Numbered from the stretch's first letter, positions 7,060-15,246 are shown. The stretch: DNA of 34,879 bases from Acidobacteriota bacterium (GCA_008363385.1 RHKY01000052.1:1-34879), one strand, 5' to 3'. Notes: generated from the sequence alone by a model not told the origin. Made by a program: numbers and translations.

Positions 7060-7686
7060 TCAGCCCTTCGGGGCCGCGGGCTTCTGCTTGACCAGCTCGA
7101 GGTTGACGATCAGGTCGACGTCGTCGTCGACGACGAGGCCGCCGGAGTCGAGCTTCTTGCTCCAGCTGACGCCCCACTCCTGCCGGTTCAGCCGGCCGGA
7201 CGCCTCGAACCCGGCGCGCTCGTTCCCCCACGGGTCGGTCACGAAGCCGGTGTTCTTGGCCGAGAGGGTGACCGGCTTCGTCACGCCCCGCATCGTCAGG
7301 TTGCCGAGGATGTCGTAGGCGCCGTTCCCGCGGTCGACGATCCTCGTGGAGGTGAACGCGATCTCCGGGTGCTTCTCGGCGTCGAAGAAGTCCGCCGAGC
7401 GCAGGTGCGCGTCGCGCTTGGCGTCCTTCGTGTCGATCGACGCCGTCTCGATCTTCAGCTCGACCTTGGCGGCGGCCGGGGCCTTCGGGTCGCCGACGAC
7501 CGTCCCCTCGAACTTGCCGAACTGGCCGGCCACGCGCGAGATGACGAGGTGCTTCACCCGGAAGCTGACGTCGGAGTGGGAAGCGTCGATCTTCCAGGTC
7601 GGGACGTCGGCCCGGAGGGGGAGGGCGGCGGAGAGGGCTGCCGTCAGGAGGGCTGCCAGGGCGAGGCGGCGGGGGGCGGGCTTCAT
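7060..7686 (-). CDS. YceI-like periplasmic lipid-binding protein
   Basis: The 208-residue product has a signal peptide of about 26 residues (MKPAPRRLALAALL... ending PLRA before DVPTW), so it is exported. The mature part matches the YceI lipocalin-like beta-barrel family: WKIDASHSDVSFRVKHLVISRVAGQF, then KVELKIETASIDTKDAKRDAHLRS, then GNLTMRGVTKPVTL. Family members bind isoprenoid or polyprenyl-type lipids; the physiological role here is unknown. The ATG at 7686 is preceded by AAGGAG at good spacing. An in-frame ATG at 7707 would add seven charged residues before the signal peptide and is less likely. It sits 122 bases downstream of plsC on the same strand and may share its transcript, though no terminator or clear promoter is visible between them. 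Confidence 0.9.
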   Translation of the reverse strand: MKPAPRRLALAALLTAALSAALPLRADVPTWKIDASHSDVSFRVKHLVISRVAGQFGKFEGTVVGDPKAPAAAKVELKIETASIDTKDAKRDAHLRSADFFDAEKHPEIAFTSTRIVDRGNGAYDILGNLTMRGVTKPVTLSAKNTGFVTDPWGNERAGFEASGRLNRQEWGVSWSKKLDSGGLVVDDDVDLIVNLELVKQKPAAPKG

Positions 7687-7808
7687 CTCGGTCTCCTTCT
7701 TCTCCATCTTCTTCGGCCGGGACCAGCGCCGTCCCGGTGGCGTTGACCGACGGGTCGCCGGCCCCTCTACGCTGCGGAGGCGCTTCCGGTTGTGCCGGGG
7801 CTTCCCCC

Positions 7809-8597
7809 TCAGCCGATCGGCTCCCGGGCGTCTTGGGCCAGCTCGTCGAAGGCGGACTGCATCGCCTCCTGGACGCGGCGTGCGAGCGCGTCGACGTCCT
7901 CCTCGCCGAGGCCCTCGGTCGGGATCTCGGGGAGGACGCGTCCCCGGACCCGCCCGGAGCGGGCCATCCAGCGGGAGGCGCGGAAGAGCGAGCCGATCGG
8001 CTCCATGACGATCGGGACGACCGGGGCCCCGGCCGCGATCGCCAGGTGGAACGGCCCCTTCTTGAACGGCAGGAGGCGGGGGGAGAGGTTCCGGTGCCCC
8101 TCCGGGAAGACGAGCACGCTCAGGCCCTCGGAGGTCATCCGCCGCGCCGCCTCGCGGATCGACTCCCGGGCGCGGGCGAGGTTGCCGCGGTCGACGAGGA
8201 TGTTCCCCGACGCGACGAAGAACCAGCCGAAGAAGGGGATCCGGAGCACCTCCTTCTTCCCGAGCGTCACCGTCCGGGGCGGGTAGATCGACGCGAAGAG
8301 GACGGTGTCCAGGGCCGACTGGTGGTTCCCCGCGAAGACGGCCGGGGAGCTCCGGCGGAGCCGCTCCCGCCCCTCGAGCTCGAGGCGCCACCCGAGGAGG
8401 AGGCGAAGGAGGGCCGCCCAGGAGTGCGTCGCCCAAGGCAGGACGCCGGGACCCCCGCCGGTCAGGAGGGCCAGGACGGCCCCGACGAAGCACCAGAGGA
8501 GGAACGCCAGGCCGCCGAGGGAAGCGGCGACGGCGAAGCGGACCCGGTACCCGAGGCGCCGGAACGCGCCCGGCCGGCTCGACGAGGGGGGAGGCAC
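7809..8597 (-). CDS. plsC: 1-acyl-sn-glycerol-3-phosphate acyltransferase (PlsC-like)
   Basis: This 262-residue inner-membrane enzyme is predicted to acylate lysophosphatidic acid to phosphatidic acid in phospholipid synthesis. A hydrophobic segment spans about residues 20-46. The catalytic HX4D motif is NHQSALD (H92, D97). The acceptor-binding block is FPEGHRN at 164-170, where the family usually has FPEGTRS; GNILVDR and the later APVVPIVMEPIG also fit. The start is GTG 8597. No Shine-Dalgarno sequence precedes it, but CAGAAT lies five bases upstream, which may be a -10 box giving a leaderless message. It is divergent from the cobalamin adenosyltransferase gene. The T-to-H change in the FPEGTR block could alter acyl or acceptor preference. 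Confidence 0.88.
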   Translation of the reverse strand: MPPPSSSRPGAFRRLGYRVRFAVAASLGGLAFLLWCFVGAVLALLTGGGPGVLPWATHSWAALLRLLLGWRLELEGRERLRRSSPAVFAGNHQSALDTVLFASIYPPRTVTLGKKEVLRIPFFGWFFVASGNILVDRGNLARARESIREAARRMTSEGLSVLVFPEGHRNLSPRLLPFKKGPFHLAIAAGAPVVPIVMEPIGSLFRASRWMARSGRVRGRVLPEIPTEGLGEEDVDALARRVQEAMQSAFDELAQDAREPIG

Positions 8598-8602
8598 GGC
8601 CG

Positions 8603-8608
8603 ATTCTG
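8603..8608 (-). promoter_or_regulatory. Candidate -10 box, plsC, leaderless spacing
   Basis: CAGAAT on the minus strand ends five bases before the plsC GTG. It matches -10 consensus only at A2, A5 and T6. There is no Shine-Dalgarno sequence between it and the start. Confidence 0.3.
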
Positions 8609-8643
8609 GCCGGGGCGGGCCGCCGGCGGAAGGGGGGCATCCG

Positions 8644-8649
8644 TAGGTT
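8644..8649 (+). promoter_or_regulatory. Candidate -10 box of the cobalamin adenosyltransferase gene
   Basis: TAGGTT lies 37 bases before the ATG, which would leave a leader of about 30 nt containing the strong GGGGAGGAG ribosome-binding site. Confidence 0.35.
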
Positions 8650-8686
8650 AGAGTCCGGCGGAGTCCGGGCCAGGGGAGGAGAGAGC

Positions 8687-9286
8687 ATGGCGATCCGGAT
8701 CAACCGCGTCTACACCCGGGGCGGCGACCGAGGCGAGACGAGCCTCGTCGGCGGGCAGCGGATCGCCAAGGACTCGATCCGGATCGAGAGCTACGGGACG
8801 GTGGACGAGCTGAACGCCGTCGTCGGCCTGGCCCGCGCCGCCAACGACGATCCGGCCGCGGGGGAGGCGGCTCCGGCCGACCGGCAGCGGATCGACCTCC
8901 TCCTTTCGCGGATCCAGAACGAGCTCTTCAACCTCGGCTCGGACCTGGCGACCCTCCCGGGCGACCGCCACCCGAAGCAGCCGGTCATCGAGAAGAGGCA
9001 CGTGGCGTTCCTCGAGGAGACGATGGACCGCCTCAACGAGGAGCTCCCGGAGCTGACGTCCTTCGTCCTGCCGGGCGGCGGGCGCGTCTCGGCGGCGCTG
9101 CACCAGGCCCGCACCGTCTGCCGCCGGGCCGAGCGGGTCGTCACCACGCTGGCCCGTCAGGAGGCGATCGGAGAGCACTGCCTCGTCTACCTCAACCGGC
9201 TCTCGGACCTCCTCTTCGTCCTCTCGCGGTGGGCCGCGCGGGCCTACCGGCGCCCCGAGGTCCTCTGGGACCCGAAGAAGAGCTGA
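8687..9286 (+). CDS. Cob(I)yrinic acid a,c-diamide adenosyltransferase (PduO type)
   Basis: The 199-residue cytoplasmic enzyme transfers the adenosyl group of ATP to cob(I)alamin, making adenosylcobalamin. It is the PduO/MMAB-type trimeric helical bundle: the N-terminal ATP-binding stretch is YTRGGDRGETSLVGG, followed by RIESYGTVDELNA, FVLPGG, RRAER and YLNRLSDLLFVLSR. All are conserved landmarks, and the length is normal. The ATG at 8687 has GGGGAGGAG about seven bases upstream, the strongest ribosome-binding site in this region. No adenosylcobalamin-dependent enzyme is in the window. It starts a plus-strand run and is divergent from plsC with 89 bases between. Confidence 0.93.
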   Translation: MAIRINRVYTRGGDRGETSLVGGQRIAKDSIRIESYGTVDELNAVVGLARAANDDPAAGEAAPADRQRIDLLLSRIQNELFNLGSDLATLPGDRHPKQPVIEKRHVAFLEETMDRLNEELPELTSFVLPGGGRVSAALHQARTVCRRAERVVTTLARQEAIGEHCLVYLNRLSDLLFVLSRWAARAYRRPEVLWDPKKS

Positions 9287-9316
9287 CGGCCCGCCCTCCC
9301 GGCGGCGCTCCTGGGC

Positions 9317-9322
9317 GATGAT
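9317..9322 (+). promoter_or_regulatory. Candidate -10 box, Omp85-like gene, leaderless spacing
   Basis: GATGAT ends six bases before the GTG start at 9329, and no Shine-Dalgarno sequence is present. The match to TATAAT is partial (A2, A5, T6). Confidence 0.3.
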
Positions 9323-9328
9323 CGCGCC

Positions 9329-10900
9329 GTGGGGCGGCTCGGCATCCTCGTCCTCCTCGGCGCGCTGGCGGCGCGCCACGCCGTGCCGGCGTCGGAGGGC
9401 GCGGCCCCCGGCGCGGCCCCGCCGGACGCCCCGAGGATCGAGTCGATCGAGTTCCGCCGCGGCGACGTCTTCTCCGAGTCCGAGGCGAGCTTCTGGCCGT
9501 TCGCGGCGGCCAACGCGATCCACGCGGTCACCCGCGAGTCGTTCGTGCAGCGCGAGCTCCTCTTCGCGGTCGGGGACCCCCTGGACCCGGCCCTCCTCGC
9601 GGAGACGGAGCGGAACCTGCGGGCCACGAAGCTCTTCCGGAACGTCTCCGTGCGGGCGGAGGGGACGAAGGTCGTCGTCGCGACGGAGGACGCCTGGACG
9701 CTCCTGCCCCGCGTGGCGATCTCGCGGAAGGCGGGGGTCACCGAGTGGTCCCTCGGGCTGGAGGAGGGGAACCTCCTCGGCACGGGCCGGGAGCTGAGCT
9801 TCCTCTACGACGACAGCGCCGAGCGGACCTCGCGGGCCGTCGAGCTGACGGACCGGCAGTTCATCTGGCCCCACACGAGGTTCCAGGTGGGCTACTCGAA
9901 CCTCTCCGACGGGGAGTCCTACCAGCTGGCCCTCTCGCGCCCGTTCTACGCGGTCGGCGTCGAGGAGGCCGCCGGGATCGAGATGCACCACCTCGAGACG
10001 AAGGCGAAGACGTACGCCGGGGGCGACGAGGTGGCCGAGTGGAAGCGGCGCGAGCGGTTCCTCCGCCTCGAGGGGGGAAAGGCGCTGCGGTCCGGCGAGG
10101 CCGGCGCCACCCGGCTCACGGCGGGCCTGGAGTGGGACGAGGTCACGCTCTCCCCGGGCGACTTCGGCGCGCCGCCGCCCCCGGACGAGCCGCGCCGCTT
10201 CCTCTGGCTCTTCGCCGGGGCGGAGCGGCTCGGGAGCGACTGGATCGAGCGGCGGCAGGTGGAGCAGCTCGACCGGGACGAGGACTTCAACCTCGCCCCG
10301 TCCGGCCGGCTCGAGCTGGGGGTGTCGACGTCGGTCTTCAGCGCAGAGAACGCGCTGAGGCTCCGCGCCACGGGCAGCGTGGGGACGCTCCTCCCCGAGG
10401 GGTTCGCCCTCCTGCGCCTGGGGGTGGACGGGCGCCTCCAGGGCGGGGTCCAGGACGCCAAGGTGAGCGCGGAGGCGCGCGGCTACCGCCTCCGGTTCCC
10501 GTGGACCTTCATCGCGCGCGTCGGGGTGCTCGCCGGCTGGCGGCTCGACCCGGAGACCCAGGTCTACCTGGACGGGCTGGCGGGCCTGAGGGGCTACTAC
10601 CTGCACGCCGTCGCGGGCGAGGGCCGGGCCGTCGGCAACGTCGAGGTCCGGTACTTCCTCTTCTCGAACGTCCTGTCGCTCTTCTCGATCGGCGGGGCCG
10701 CCTTCGCCGACGCGGGCCTGTCGTGGGGCGAGCCGGACGGGACGTGGGACCTGGCCGACCTCGGGGTGGGCCTGAGGATCGGGCTGACGCGCGCCAGCAC
10801 GAACACGCTCTTGCGCGTCGACGTCGCCCGCGCGCTCCGGCCCGACCCCCAGGGCCGGACGGGGTGGCTGGTGTCCTTCTCGTCCGGCAGCGCGTTCTAG
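9329..10900 (+). CDS. Omp85-superfamily outer membrane protein (POTRA plus beta-barrel)
   Basis: The 523-residue protein starts with a short signal sequence (MGRLGILVLLGALAA...). Residues of about 37-120 (IESIEFRRGDVFSE ... ERNLRATKLFRNVSV ... VVVATEDAWTLLPRV) look like a single POTRA domain. The rest is a long series of alternating amphipathic strands, beginning GVTEWSLGLEEGNLLGTGRELSFLY, that continues to the C-terminal Phe, as expected of an outer membrane barrel. The architecture resembles BamA/TamA/D15-family proteins but has one POTRA, so it is probably not BamA itself; a lipase-linked or patatin-less Omp85 is possible. The start is GTG 9329, the only start codon ahead of the signal sequence. 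There is no Shine-Dalgarno sequence, and a -10-like GATGAT sits six bases upstream. Client proteins are unknown. Confidence 0.8.
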   Translation: MGRLGILVLLGALAARHAVPASEGAAPGAAPPDAPRIESIEFRRGDVFSESEASFWPFAAANAIHAVTRESFVQRELLFAVGDPLDPALLAETERNLRATKLFRNVSVRAEGTKVVVATEDAWTLLPRVAISRKAGVTEWSLGLEEGNLLGTGRELSFLYDDSAERTSRAVELTDRQFIWPHTRFQVGYSNLSDGESYQLALSRPFYAVGVEEAAGIEMHHLETKAKTYAGGDEVAEWKRRERFLRLEGGKALRSGEAGATRLTAGLEWDEVTLSPGDFGAPPPPDEPRRFLWLFAGAERLGSDWIERRQVEQLDRDEDFNLAPSGRLELGVSTSVFSAENALRLRATGSVGTLLPEGFALLRLGVDGRLQGGVQDAKVSAEARGYRLRFPWTFIARVGVLAGWRLDPETQVYLDGLAGLRGYYLHAVAGEGRAVGNVEVRYFLFSNVLSLFSIGGAAFADAGLSWGEPDGTWDLADLGVGLRIGLTRASTNTLLRVDVARALRPDPQGRTGWLVSFSSGSAF

Positions 10901-10932
10901 CCGCCCCGGCCTCACCGGCGGCGGACCTCCGA

Positions 10933-10938
10933 TAAGAT
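10933..10938 (+). promoter_or_regulatory. Candidate -10 box, GGDEF-like gene, leaderless spacing
   Basis: TAAGAT ends ten bases before the ATG at 10949. The bases between (CCCTCCGCGG) contain no Shine-Dalgarno sequence, so transcription would begin close to the start codon. Confidence 0.45.
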
Positions 10939-10948
10939 CCCTCCGCGG

Positions 10949-11422
10949 ATGAGCGGCGAGACGGGAATCCGGGACCTCCTGACCGGCCTATTCACGCGGG
11001 ACTACTTCGACGAGGTGATCGGCCGGGAGCTGGAGCGCTCGCGGCGGCACGGGATCTCCCTGTCGGTCCTCTCGGTCGTGATCGTCAACCTCGAGGAGCT
11101 GGAGGCGGGCCAGGAGGGGCGCGGCGTCGAGGTGATCGTCGAGACGGCCAAGGCCCTCCAGCGCAACCTGCGGGAGGCGGACACCGTCTTCCGCTGGGAC
11201 GAGGACGAGTTCCTGGCGCTCCTCTTCGGGACCGACGCCCCGTCCTGCCGCAGGAAGGTGGAGCAGCTGGCGACGCTCTTCCGTCTCTGGCGCGAGGGGA
11301 ACGGCCCGGTCCCGGCGCCCGTGAAGGTCCGCCTCGGCGCGGCGACGCACGAGAAGGACATCGTCTTCGCCGCGGTCCTGCAGGCCGCGCGCGCGGCGGC
11401 CAGGCAGCAGACGAGAGTCTGA
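10949..11422 (+). CDS. Degenerate GGDEF-domain protein
   Basis: This 157-residue cytoplasmic protein is essentially a lone GGDEF-fold domain. It carries the typical entry motif DLLTGL (9-14), an R-x-x-R-HG helix (LERSRRHGISLSVL) and the central hairpin, but the signature reads RWDEDEF at 82-88 instead of R-Y/W-GGDEF. Both glycines that shape the GTP-binding turn are replaced by Asp and Glu, while the final DEF is kept. Diguanylate cyclase activity is therefore unlikely; it could bind nucleotide or act as a regulatory partner. No sensor, EAL or PilZ domain is attached. It converges with maf, and the 48-base gap shows no convincing terminator. The fold assignment is good; function is unknown. 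Confidence 0.78.
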   Translation: MSGETGIRDLLTGLFTRDYFDEVIGRELERSRRHGISLSVLSVVIVNLEELEAGQEGRGVEVIVETAKALQRNLREADTVFRWDEDEFLALLFGTDAPSCRRKVEQLATLFRLWREGNGPVPAPVKVRLGAATHEKDIVFAAVLQAARAAARQQTRV

Positions 11423-11470
11423 AGCGGTCGGGGTTCTCGTCCGGGGGCAGGCGCGTCGCCCGAGCGCCGG

Positions 11471-12049
11471 CTACGGCAGCAGGTCGACGCCGAGGCGGCG
11501 GGCGAGCTGGGCGACGAGCCGGACGGGGAGGCCGACGACGTTCGACGGCGTGCCGTCGATCCTCTCCACGAAGAGGCCCGCGAAACCCTGGAGGGCGTAG
11601 GCGCCGGCCTTGTCGTCGGGCTCCCCGGTCGCGACGTAGCGCTCGATCTCGTCGTCCGAGAGCGGCGCGAAGACGACCTCGGTGACGTCCCTTCCGGAGA
11701 CGACCTCGCCTCCGAGGCGCAGCGCGACGCCGGTGACGACGCCGTGCGTCCGCCCGGAGAGGGCGCGGAGCATCCGCCGCGCGTCGTCGCGGTCCACGGG
11801 CTTCCCGAGGGCCCTCCCGTCCAGGACGACGATCGTGTCGGCGGCCAGGACGAGCGCGTCGTCAGGGGCGGCGGCGGCCCGGGCCTTGGCCCGCGCCAGC
11901 CGCTCGGCGGCGTCGAAGGGGTCCTCGCCGTCGAGGATCGACTCGTCGGTGTCGGTCGGGGCGACGGCGGCTTCGACCCCGATCGCGCGCAGCAGGTCGC
12001 GCCGCCTCGGCGACGCCGACGCCAGGACCACCGGGGGACGGGGCTTCAT
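11471..12049 (-). CDS. maf: Maf-like nucleotide pyrophosphatase
   Basis: The 192-residue product is a Maf/YhdE/YceF-family nucleoside triphosphate pyrophosphatase, which hydrolyses non-canonical or pyrimidine nucleotides (dTTP/UTP or m7GTP, depending on subgroup) and has been linked to septum control. The N-terminal LASASPRRRDLLRAIG, then D-T-D-E in PTDTDESILDGEDP, the catalytic ADTIVVLDGRALGKP, the SGRTHGVVTGVAL block and AYALQGFAGLFVERIDGTPSNVVGLP are all diagnostic. The ATG at 12049 overlaps the stop of the upstream GWxTD/VWFA gene as ATGA, so it is translated by coupling. The pairing of a housekeeping nucleotide hydrolase with a large secreted protein looks incidental. The start is fixed by the overlap. 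Confidence 0.93.
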   Translation of the reverse strand: MKPRPPVVLASASPRRRDLLRAIGVEAAVAPTDTDESILDGEDPFDAAERLARAKARAAAAPDDALVLAADTIVVLDGRALGKPVDRDDARRMLRALSGRTHGVVTGVALRLGGEVVSGRDVTEVVFAPLSDDEIERYVATGEPDDKAGAYALQGFAGLFVERIDGTPSNVVGLPVRLVAQLARRLGVDLLP

Positions 12050-15000
12050 GGGTAGTAGCCGGAGATCGTGCGGGCCACGAGGTCCCCCGGGTTGACCTTC
12101 ACCTCGACCTTCCGCCACTTCCCTCCCGGCGTCGGCTTGGCGGAGGGGACGTAGGTCAGGAGGTACTGGCTCCTGAGCTCCTCGTCGATCTCCTTGTAGA
12201 TCGCGTCGAGGTTCCTGGCCGAGTCGATGTAGTAGACGGCCCCCCCCGTCTCGCGCGAGATCCGGTTCAGCTTGGACCGGATGTCCACCTGCGTCGGGCC
12301 GATCCTCAGGCCGATGAAGTAGATCGCCACCCCCGACTTCCGCGCGTAGTCCACCGCCGCCTCGTACGTGAACTTCGAGGACCGGTCCTCCCCGTCGGTC
12401 AGGACCACGTAGGCCTTCCGTCCCCGAACGCCCTGGTACTGGTAGAGGCCGTAGACGAGGGCGTCCCAGAGGGCGGTCGACCCCTGCGCCCGCGTCGAGG
12501 CGAGGGCCTGGGCGAGCTTGTCCCGGTCCGTGGTGAACCGCGTGACGAGCTGCGGCTCGGTGTCGAAGCTGACGAAGAAGCACCGGTCCCGCTTCGTCAT
12601 GACCCGGCGGAGGAACTCCGTGGCGGCCTTCTGGGCCTCCACGAGCTCCTCCTCCATCGAGCCGGAGGTGTCCAGCCCGATCCCGAGCGAGAGCGGGAGG
12701 TTCGTCACGACCTCGAACCCGTCGACGACCTGCGGCTGGCCGTCCTCGAGGACGGTGAAGCTCTCGCGCGGCAGGCCGACGACGGGCCGCCCCTTGCTGA
12801 AGACCGAGGTGTAGAGCTCGACGGCCTGGACGCTGACCTCCGAGAGGTACTTCGGGGCGTTGTAGTAGACGAGGTCCTCGGTCGTCGCGCCGTCCTCGAG
12901 CGTGGCCACCACGCGGAGGAAGCCGAGGTCCTTGGAGCGCGGGACGTCCACGACCTGCTGCCAGGGCTGCTGGAAGAGGGTGGCCGCCCGGGCGTCGTTG
13001 ACGAAGAACTCCAGCTTCTGGAGCTTCTTCGTCTCCGGGACGGCGAGGTCCGCCACGACGCGCACCGGGCCCTCGAGGTTCACCCCCTTCTCGGGGCTGA
13101 CGATCCGCACCCGGAAGGCCTCGCGGCCCTCGTTGAGGATCATCTGGTCCTCCGAGAGGGCGCGGCCGTCCTTGTCGTAGGCGACCACGCGGACCGACTG
13201 CTTGCGCGGCAGCTCGCCGAGGTCGAGGTCGACGTCGAACGGCGGCCGCCGCTTCGTCGCGATCTTCCGGCCGTTCAGGTAGAACTCGACGAAGGCGATG
13301 TCGGTCGAGGAGGAGCGCGTCTCGAACCGGACGAGGCCGGTGGCGTACTCGCGGGCGAGCGGCACGAGGGAGATCGAGCCCTTGCCCAGCTTCGGGTCGG
13401 CGACGAGCCGCGCCACGGCCGCGCGCGCGGCCTCCCGCGCCGCCTTCTCCTCCGGGGAGAGGACGGCGTCGGGGGACTCGGGGACGACGAGCTTCTCGTC
13501 GAGGAGGGCCGCCGCGTTCCGGTTGGCGTCGGCGACCTTGACCCGCAGCTGGTACTCGCCCGGGTAGAGCTCGCGCTCGACGAGGAGCGGGACGAAGGGG
13601 CCGGCGACGGTCGAGGCGGGGAAGTCGAACCGGTACCGGAAGTTCTCGACGAGCCGGCCCCCCTTGATCACCTCGCCGACGACGTCCAGGTCGTAGAACG
13701 TCTCCTCGCCCATCGGCTTGGTGCCGAGGCCCTGCCGCTCGAGGATCAGCGTCAGCTCCAGCCGCATCTTGTTGGCGACCATCTCCGGGAAGCGCAGGAC
13801 CCGCTGGATCGGGAGCTTCTCGGCCCCCGCCGGCAGGTCCGTGGTCATCTGGAGGATCCGGTCGACCCCCTCGACGTCCGGCTTGGGCCCCTCCTTGACC
13901 TCCGACGAGAACTTCAGCGCGGTCGTCGTCCCGAAGATCGCCGCGACGGCGTTCACCGCGGCGTTGATCTCCCGCCACTCGATGCAGCGCGTGATGTCCA
14001 CCTGGCGGTTCACGGCCGAGCCCGCCATCCCCCCGCCGATCCACCCGACGAGGAGCGCCCCGTAACCGTCGAGCGACGTCCAGAGCTTGTAGTCGCCCGT
14101 GCCGAACGGCTGGTAGAACAGGAGCGGGACCTTGCTCATCCGGAGCGACTCGAGCCGCTCGTAGTACCAGACCTGGATCGGCCAGAAGACGTCCTGGCAG
14201 TCGTACTTCCTCAGGCCGTCCGGCGGGCCGTTGACGAGGTAGACCCGCGCCATGTCGGTGTTGACGTTCCGGTACCGCTCCCTTACGAAGCGCAGCCGGG
14301 ACTCGTAGATGTCCTGGAACGGGACCCGGAAGCCGTCGGCGCCGACGGACCGGCGCTTCCAGAACTCCTCGACGAACCGGTCCCTCTGGTAGTCGGAGGC
14401 CAGCCGGAGGAACGTGTCCCGCTCCAGGTCCGCCAGGATCGGCTCCACGTCCTCCAGGAACCGCCGGTACCGCTCGGGGAGCTCCTTCAGCAGCCGGGAG
14501 CGCTCCCTGCCCGAGAGGGGCTTGTTGGAGACGAGGACCGGGGCCGGGGGCGCGGCGGCGGCGGTGGCGGTGGCGCCGTCCGGCTTCTCGGGCGGTGCCA
14601 GGATGACCCCGCGCTCCGCCAGGCCGCCGTTGTTGTCCTTCTGCCGGGCCGCCACGTTCCGGACGGCGGCCTTCACGAGGAACGCGTCCAGGCAGCCGGT
14701 GGCCTCGGGGTCCACGTCGGCGAGCGGCACCTTCTCGGCCGTCTTGGCCGCGAGGAGGACCGTCTCCCCGTCCACCAGCGTCCAGTAGCGGTAGACCCCC
14801 GTCCCGGGCTCGGCGTAGAAGACGGCCTGGGCGCTCTTGCCCAGCGTCGGGTGCTCCAGCCAGGTCCAGACCTCGATCTCCCGGAAGACGCCCGGGCAGG
14901 CGATCGGCGTCCGGGCGTCCGGCGGGCCGGAGGCCACGAACGTCAGCGCCCGGTCGTCGTCCAGCCGGCCGAAGAGACGGAGGGCCTCGGCCTTCCGCGG

Positions 15001-15084
15001 GGCCGTGGGATCCTCCCCCTGGGCCGCCGCGACGGCTCCCAGGAGCGCGGCCAGGAGCGCGAGCGTTCGGAGCGCGGGTCTCAT
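12046..15084 (-). CDS. Secreted GWxTD and VWFA-domain protein (acidobacterial type)
   Basis: The 1012-residue protein begins with a signal peptide (MRPALRTLALLAALLGA...). Two related modules follow: residues of about 46-105 (FVASGPPD ... VFREIEVWTW ... FYAEPGTGVYRYWTLVDG) and about 278-337 (YLVNGPPD ... VFWPIQVWYY ... FYQPFGTGDYKLWTSLDG). The second, preceded by RDRFVEEFWKRRS and NVNTDMARVY, fits the GWxTD domain; the first looks like a partial duplicate. Beta-rich linkers come next. The C-terminus is a VWFA domain of the acidobacterial type, with a MIDAS of DTSGSM (Asp805), GSTALWDAL and TDGEDRSS, ending ARTISGYYP. It is probably an exported adhesion or scaffold protein that binds divalent metal. 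ATG 15084 is preferred over GTG 15096 because the latter would put DEE before the signal peptide. It is coupled to maf by ATGA. Confidence 0.88.
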   Translation of the reverse strand: MRPALRTLALLAALLGAVAAAQGEDPTAPRKAEALRLFGRLDDDRALTFVASGPPDARTPIACPGVFREIEVWTWLEHPTLGKSAQAVFYAEPGTGVYRYWTLVDGETVLLAAKTAEKVPLADVDPEATGCLDAFLVKAAVRNVAARQKDNNGGLAERGVILAPPEKPDGATATAAAAPPAPVLVSNKPLSGRERSRLLKELPERYRRFLEDVEPILADLERDTFLRLASDYQRDRFVEEFWKRRSVGADGFRVPFQDIYESRLRFVRERYRNVNTDMARVYLVNGPPDGLRKYDCQDVFWPIQVWYYERLESLRMSKVPLLFYQPFGTGDYKLWTSLDGYGALLVGWIGGGMAGSAVNRQVDITRCIEWREINAAVNAVAAIFGTTTALKFSSEVKEGPKPDVEGVDRILQMTTDLPAGAEKLPIQRVLRFPEMVANKMRLELTLILERQGLGTKPMGEETFYDLDVVGEVIKGGRLVENFRYRFDFPASTVAGPFVPLLVERELYPGEYQLRVKVADANRNAAALLDEKLVVPESPDAVLSPEEKAAREAARAAVARLVADPKLGKGSISLVPLAREYATGLVRFETRSSSTDIAFVEFYLNGRKIATKRRPPFDVDLDLGELPRKQSVRVVAYDKDGRALSEDQMILNEGREAFRVRIVSPEKGVNLEGPVRVVADLAVPETKKLQKLEFFVNDARAATLFQQPWQQVVDVPRSKDLGFLRVVATLEDGATTEDLVYYNAPKYLSEVSVQAVELYTSVFSKGRPVVGLPRESFTVLEDGQPQVVDGFEVVTNLPLSLGIGLDTSGSMEEELVEAQKAATEFLRRVMTKRDRCFFVSFDTEPQLVTRFTTDRDKLAQALASTRAQGSTALWDALVYGLYQYQGVRGRKAYVVLTDGEDRSSKFTYEAAVDYARKSGVAIYFIGLRIGPTQVDIRSKLNRISRETGGAVYYIDSARNLDAIYKEIDEELRSQYLLTYVPSAKPTPGGKWRKVEVKVNPGDLVARTISGYYP

Positions 15085-15217
15085 CTCTTCGTCCACCCTC
15101 GACTACGCGCGCGGCGCGCGCGAGTTCCACGTCCTCGTAGAAGCAAGACGGGTTCCCGTTCCCCGGCGTCGCCCGGGCGCGTCCCGCTCGCACCTCCCCC
15201 GAGCCGGCTGCCGTCCC

Positions 15218-15223
15218 TACAAT
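15218..15223 (+). promoter_or_regulatory. Candidate -10 box of the cysteine desulfurase gene
   Basis: TACAAT matches the -10 consensus at five of six positions and lies 23 bases before the TTG start. No clear -35 box is seen in the GC-rich sequence upstream. Confidence 0.5.
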
Positions 15224-15246
15224 CGCCCGAACGGCGAGACGGTATC

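Noticed and set aside
6920-7231. N-terminal extension of the desaturase through the yceI 3' end
   Set aside because: The extra residues are Arg/Pro-rich and unlike desaturases; ATG 6919 has a good ribosome-binding site.
7687-8703. N-terminal extension of the YceI-like protein across plsC
   Set aside because: It is out of phase with plsC on the same strand and precedes a clear signal peptide that should be N-terminal.
11423-11470. GGCGC / GCGCC inverted repeat in the convergent gap between the GGDEF-like gene and maf
   Set aside because: The stem is only five pairs with a long loop and no T tract, so it is not called as a terminator.
12050-15193. Maf fused to a long upstream frame
   Set aside because: The upstream part is a shadow of the GWxTD/VWFA gene on the same strand. 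The Maf start is set by the ATGA overlap and the family N-terminus.
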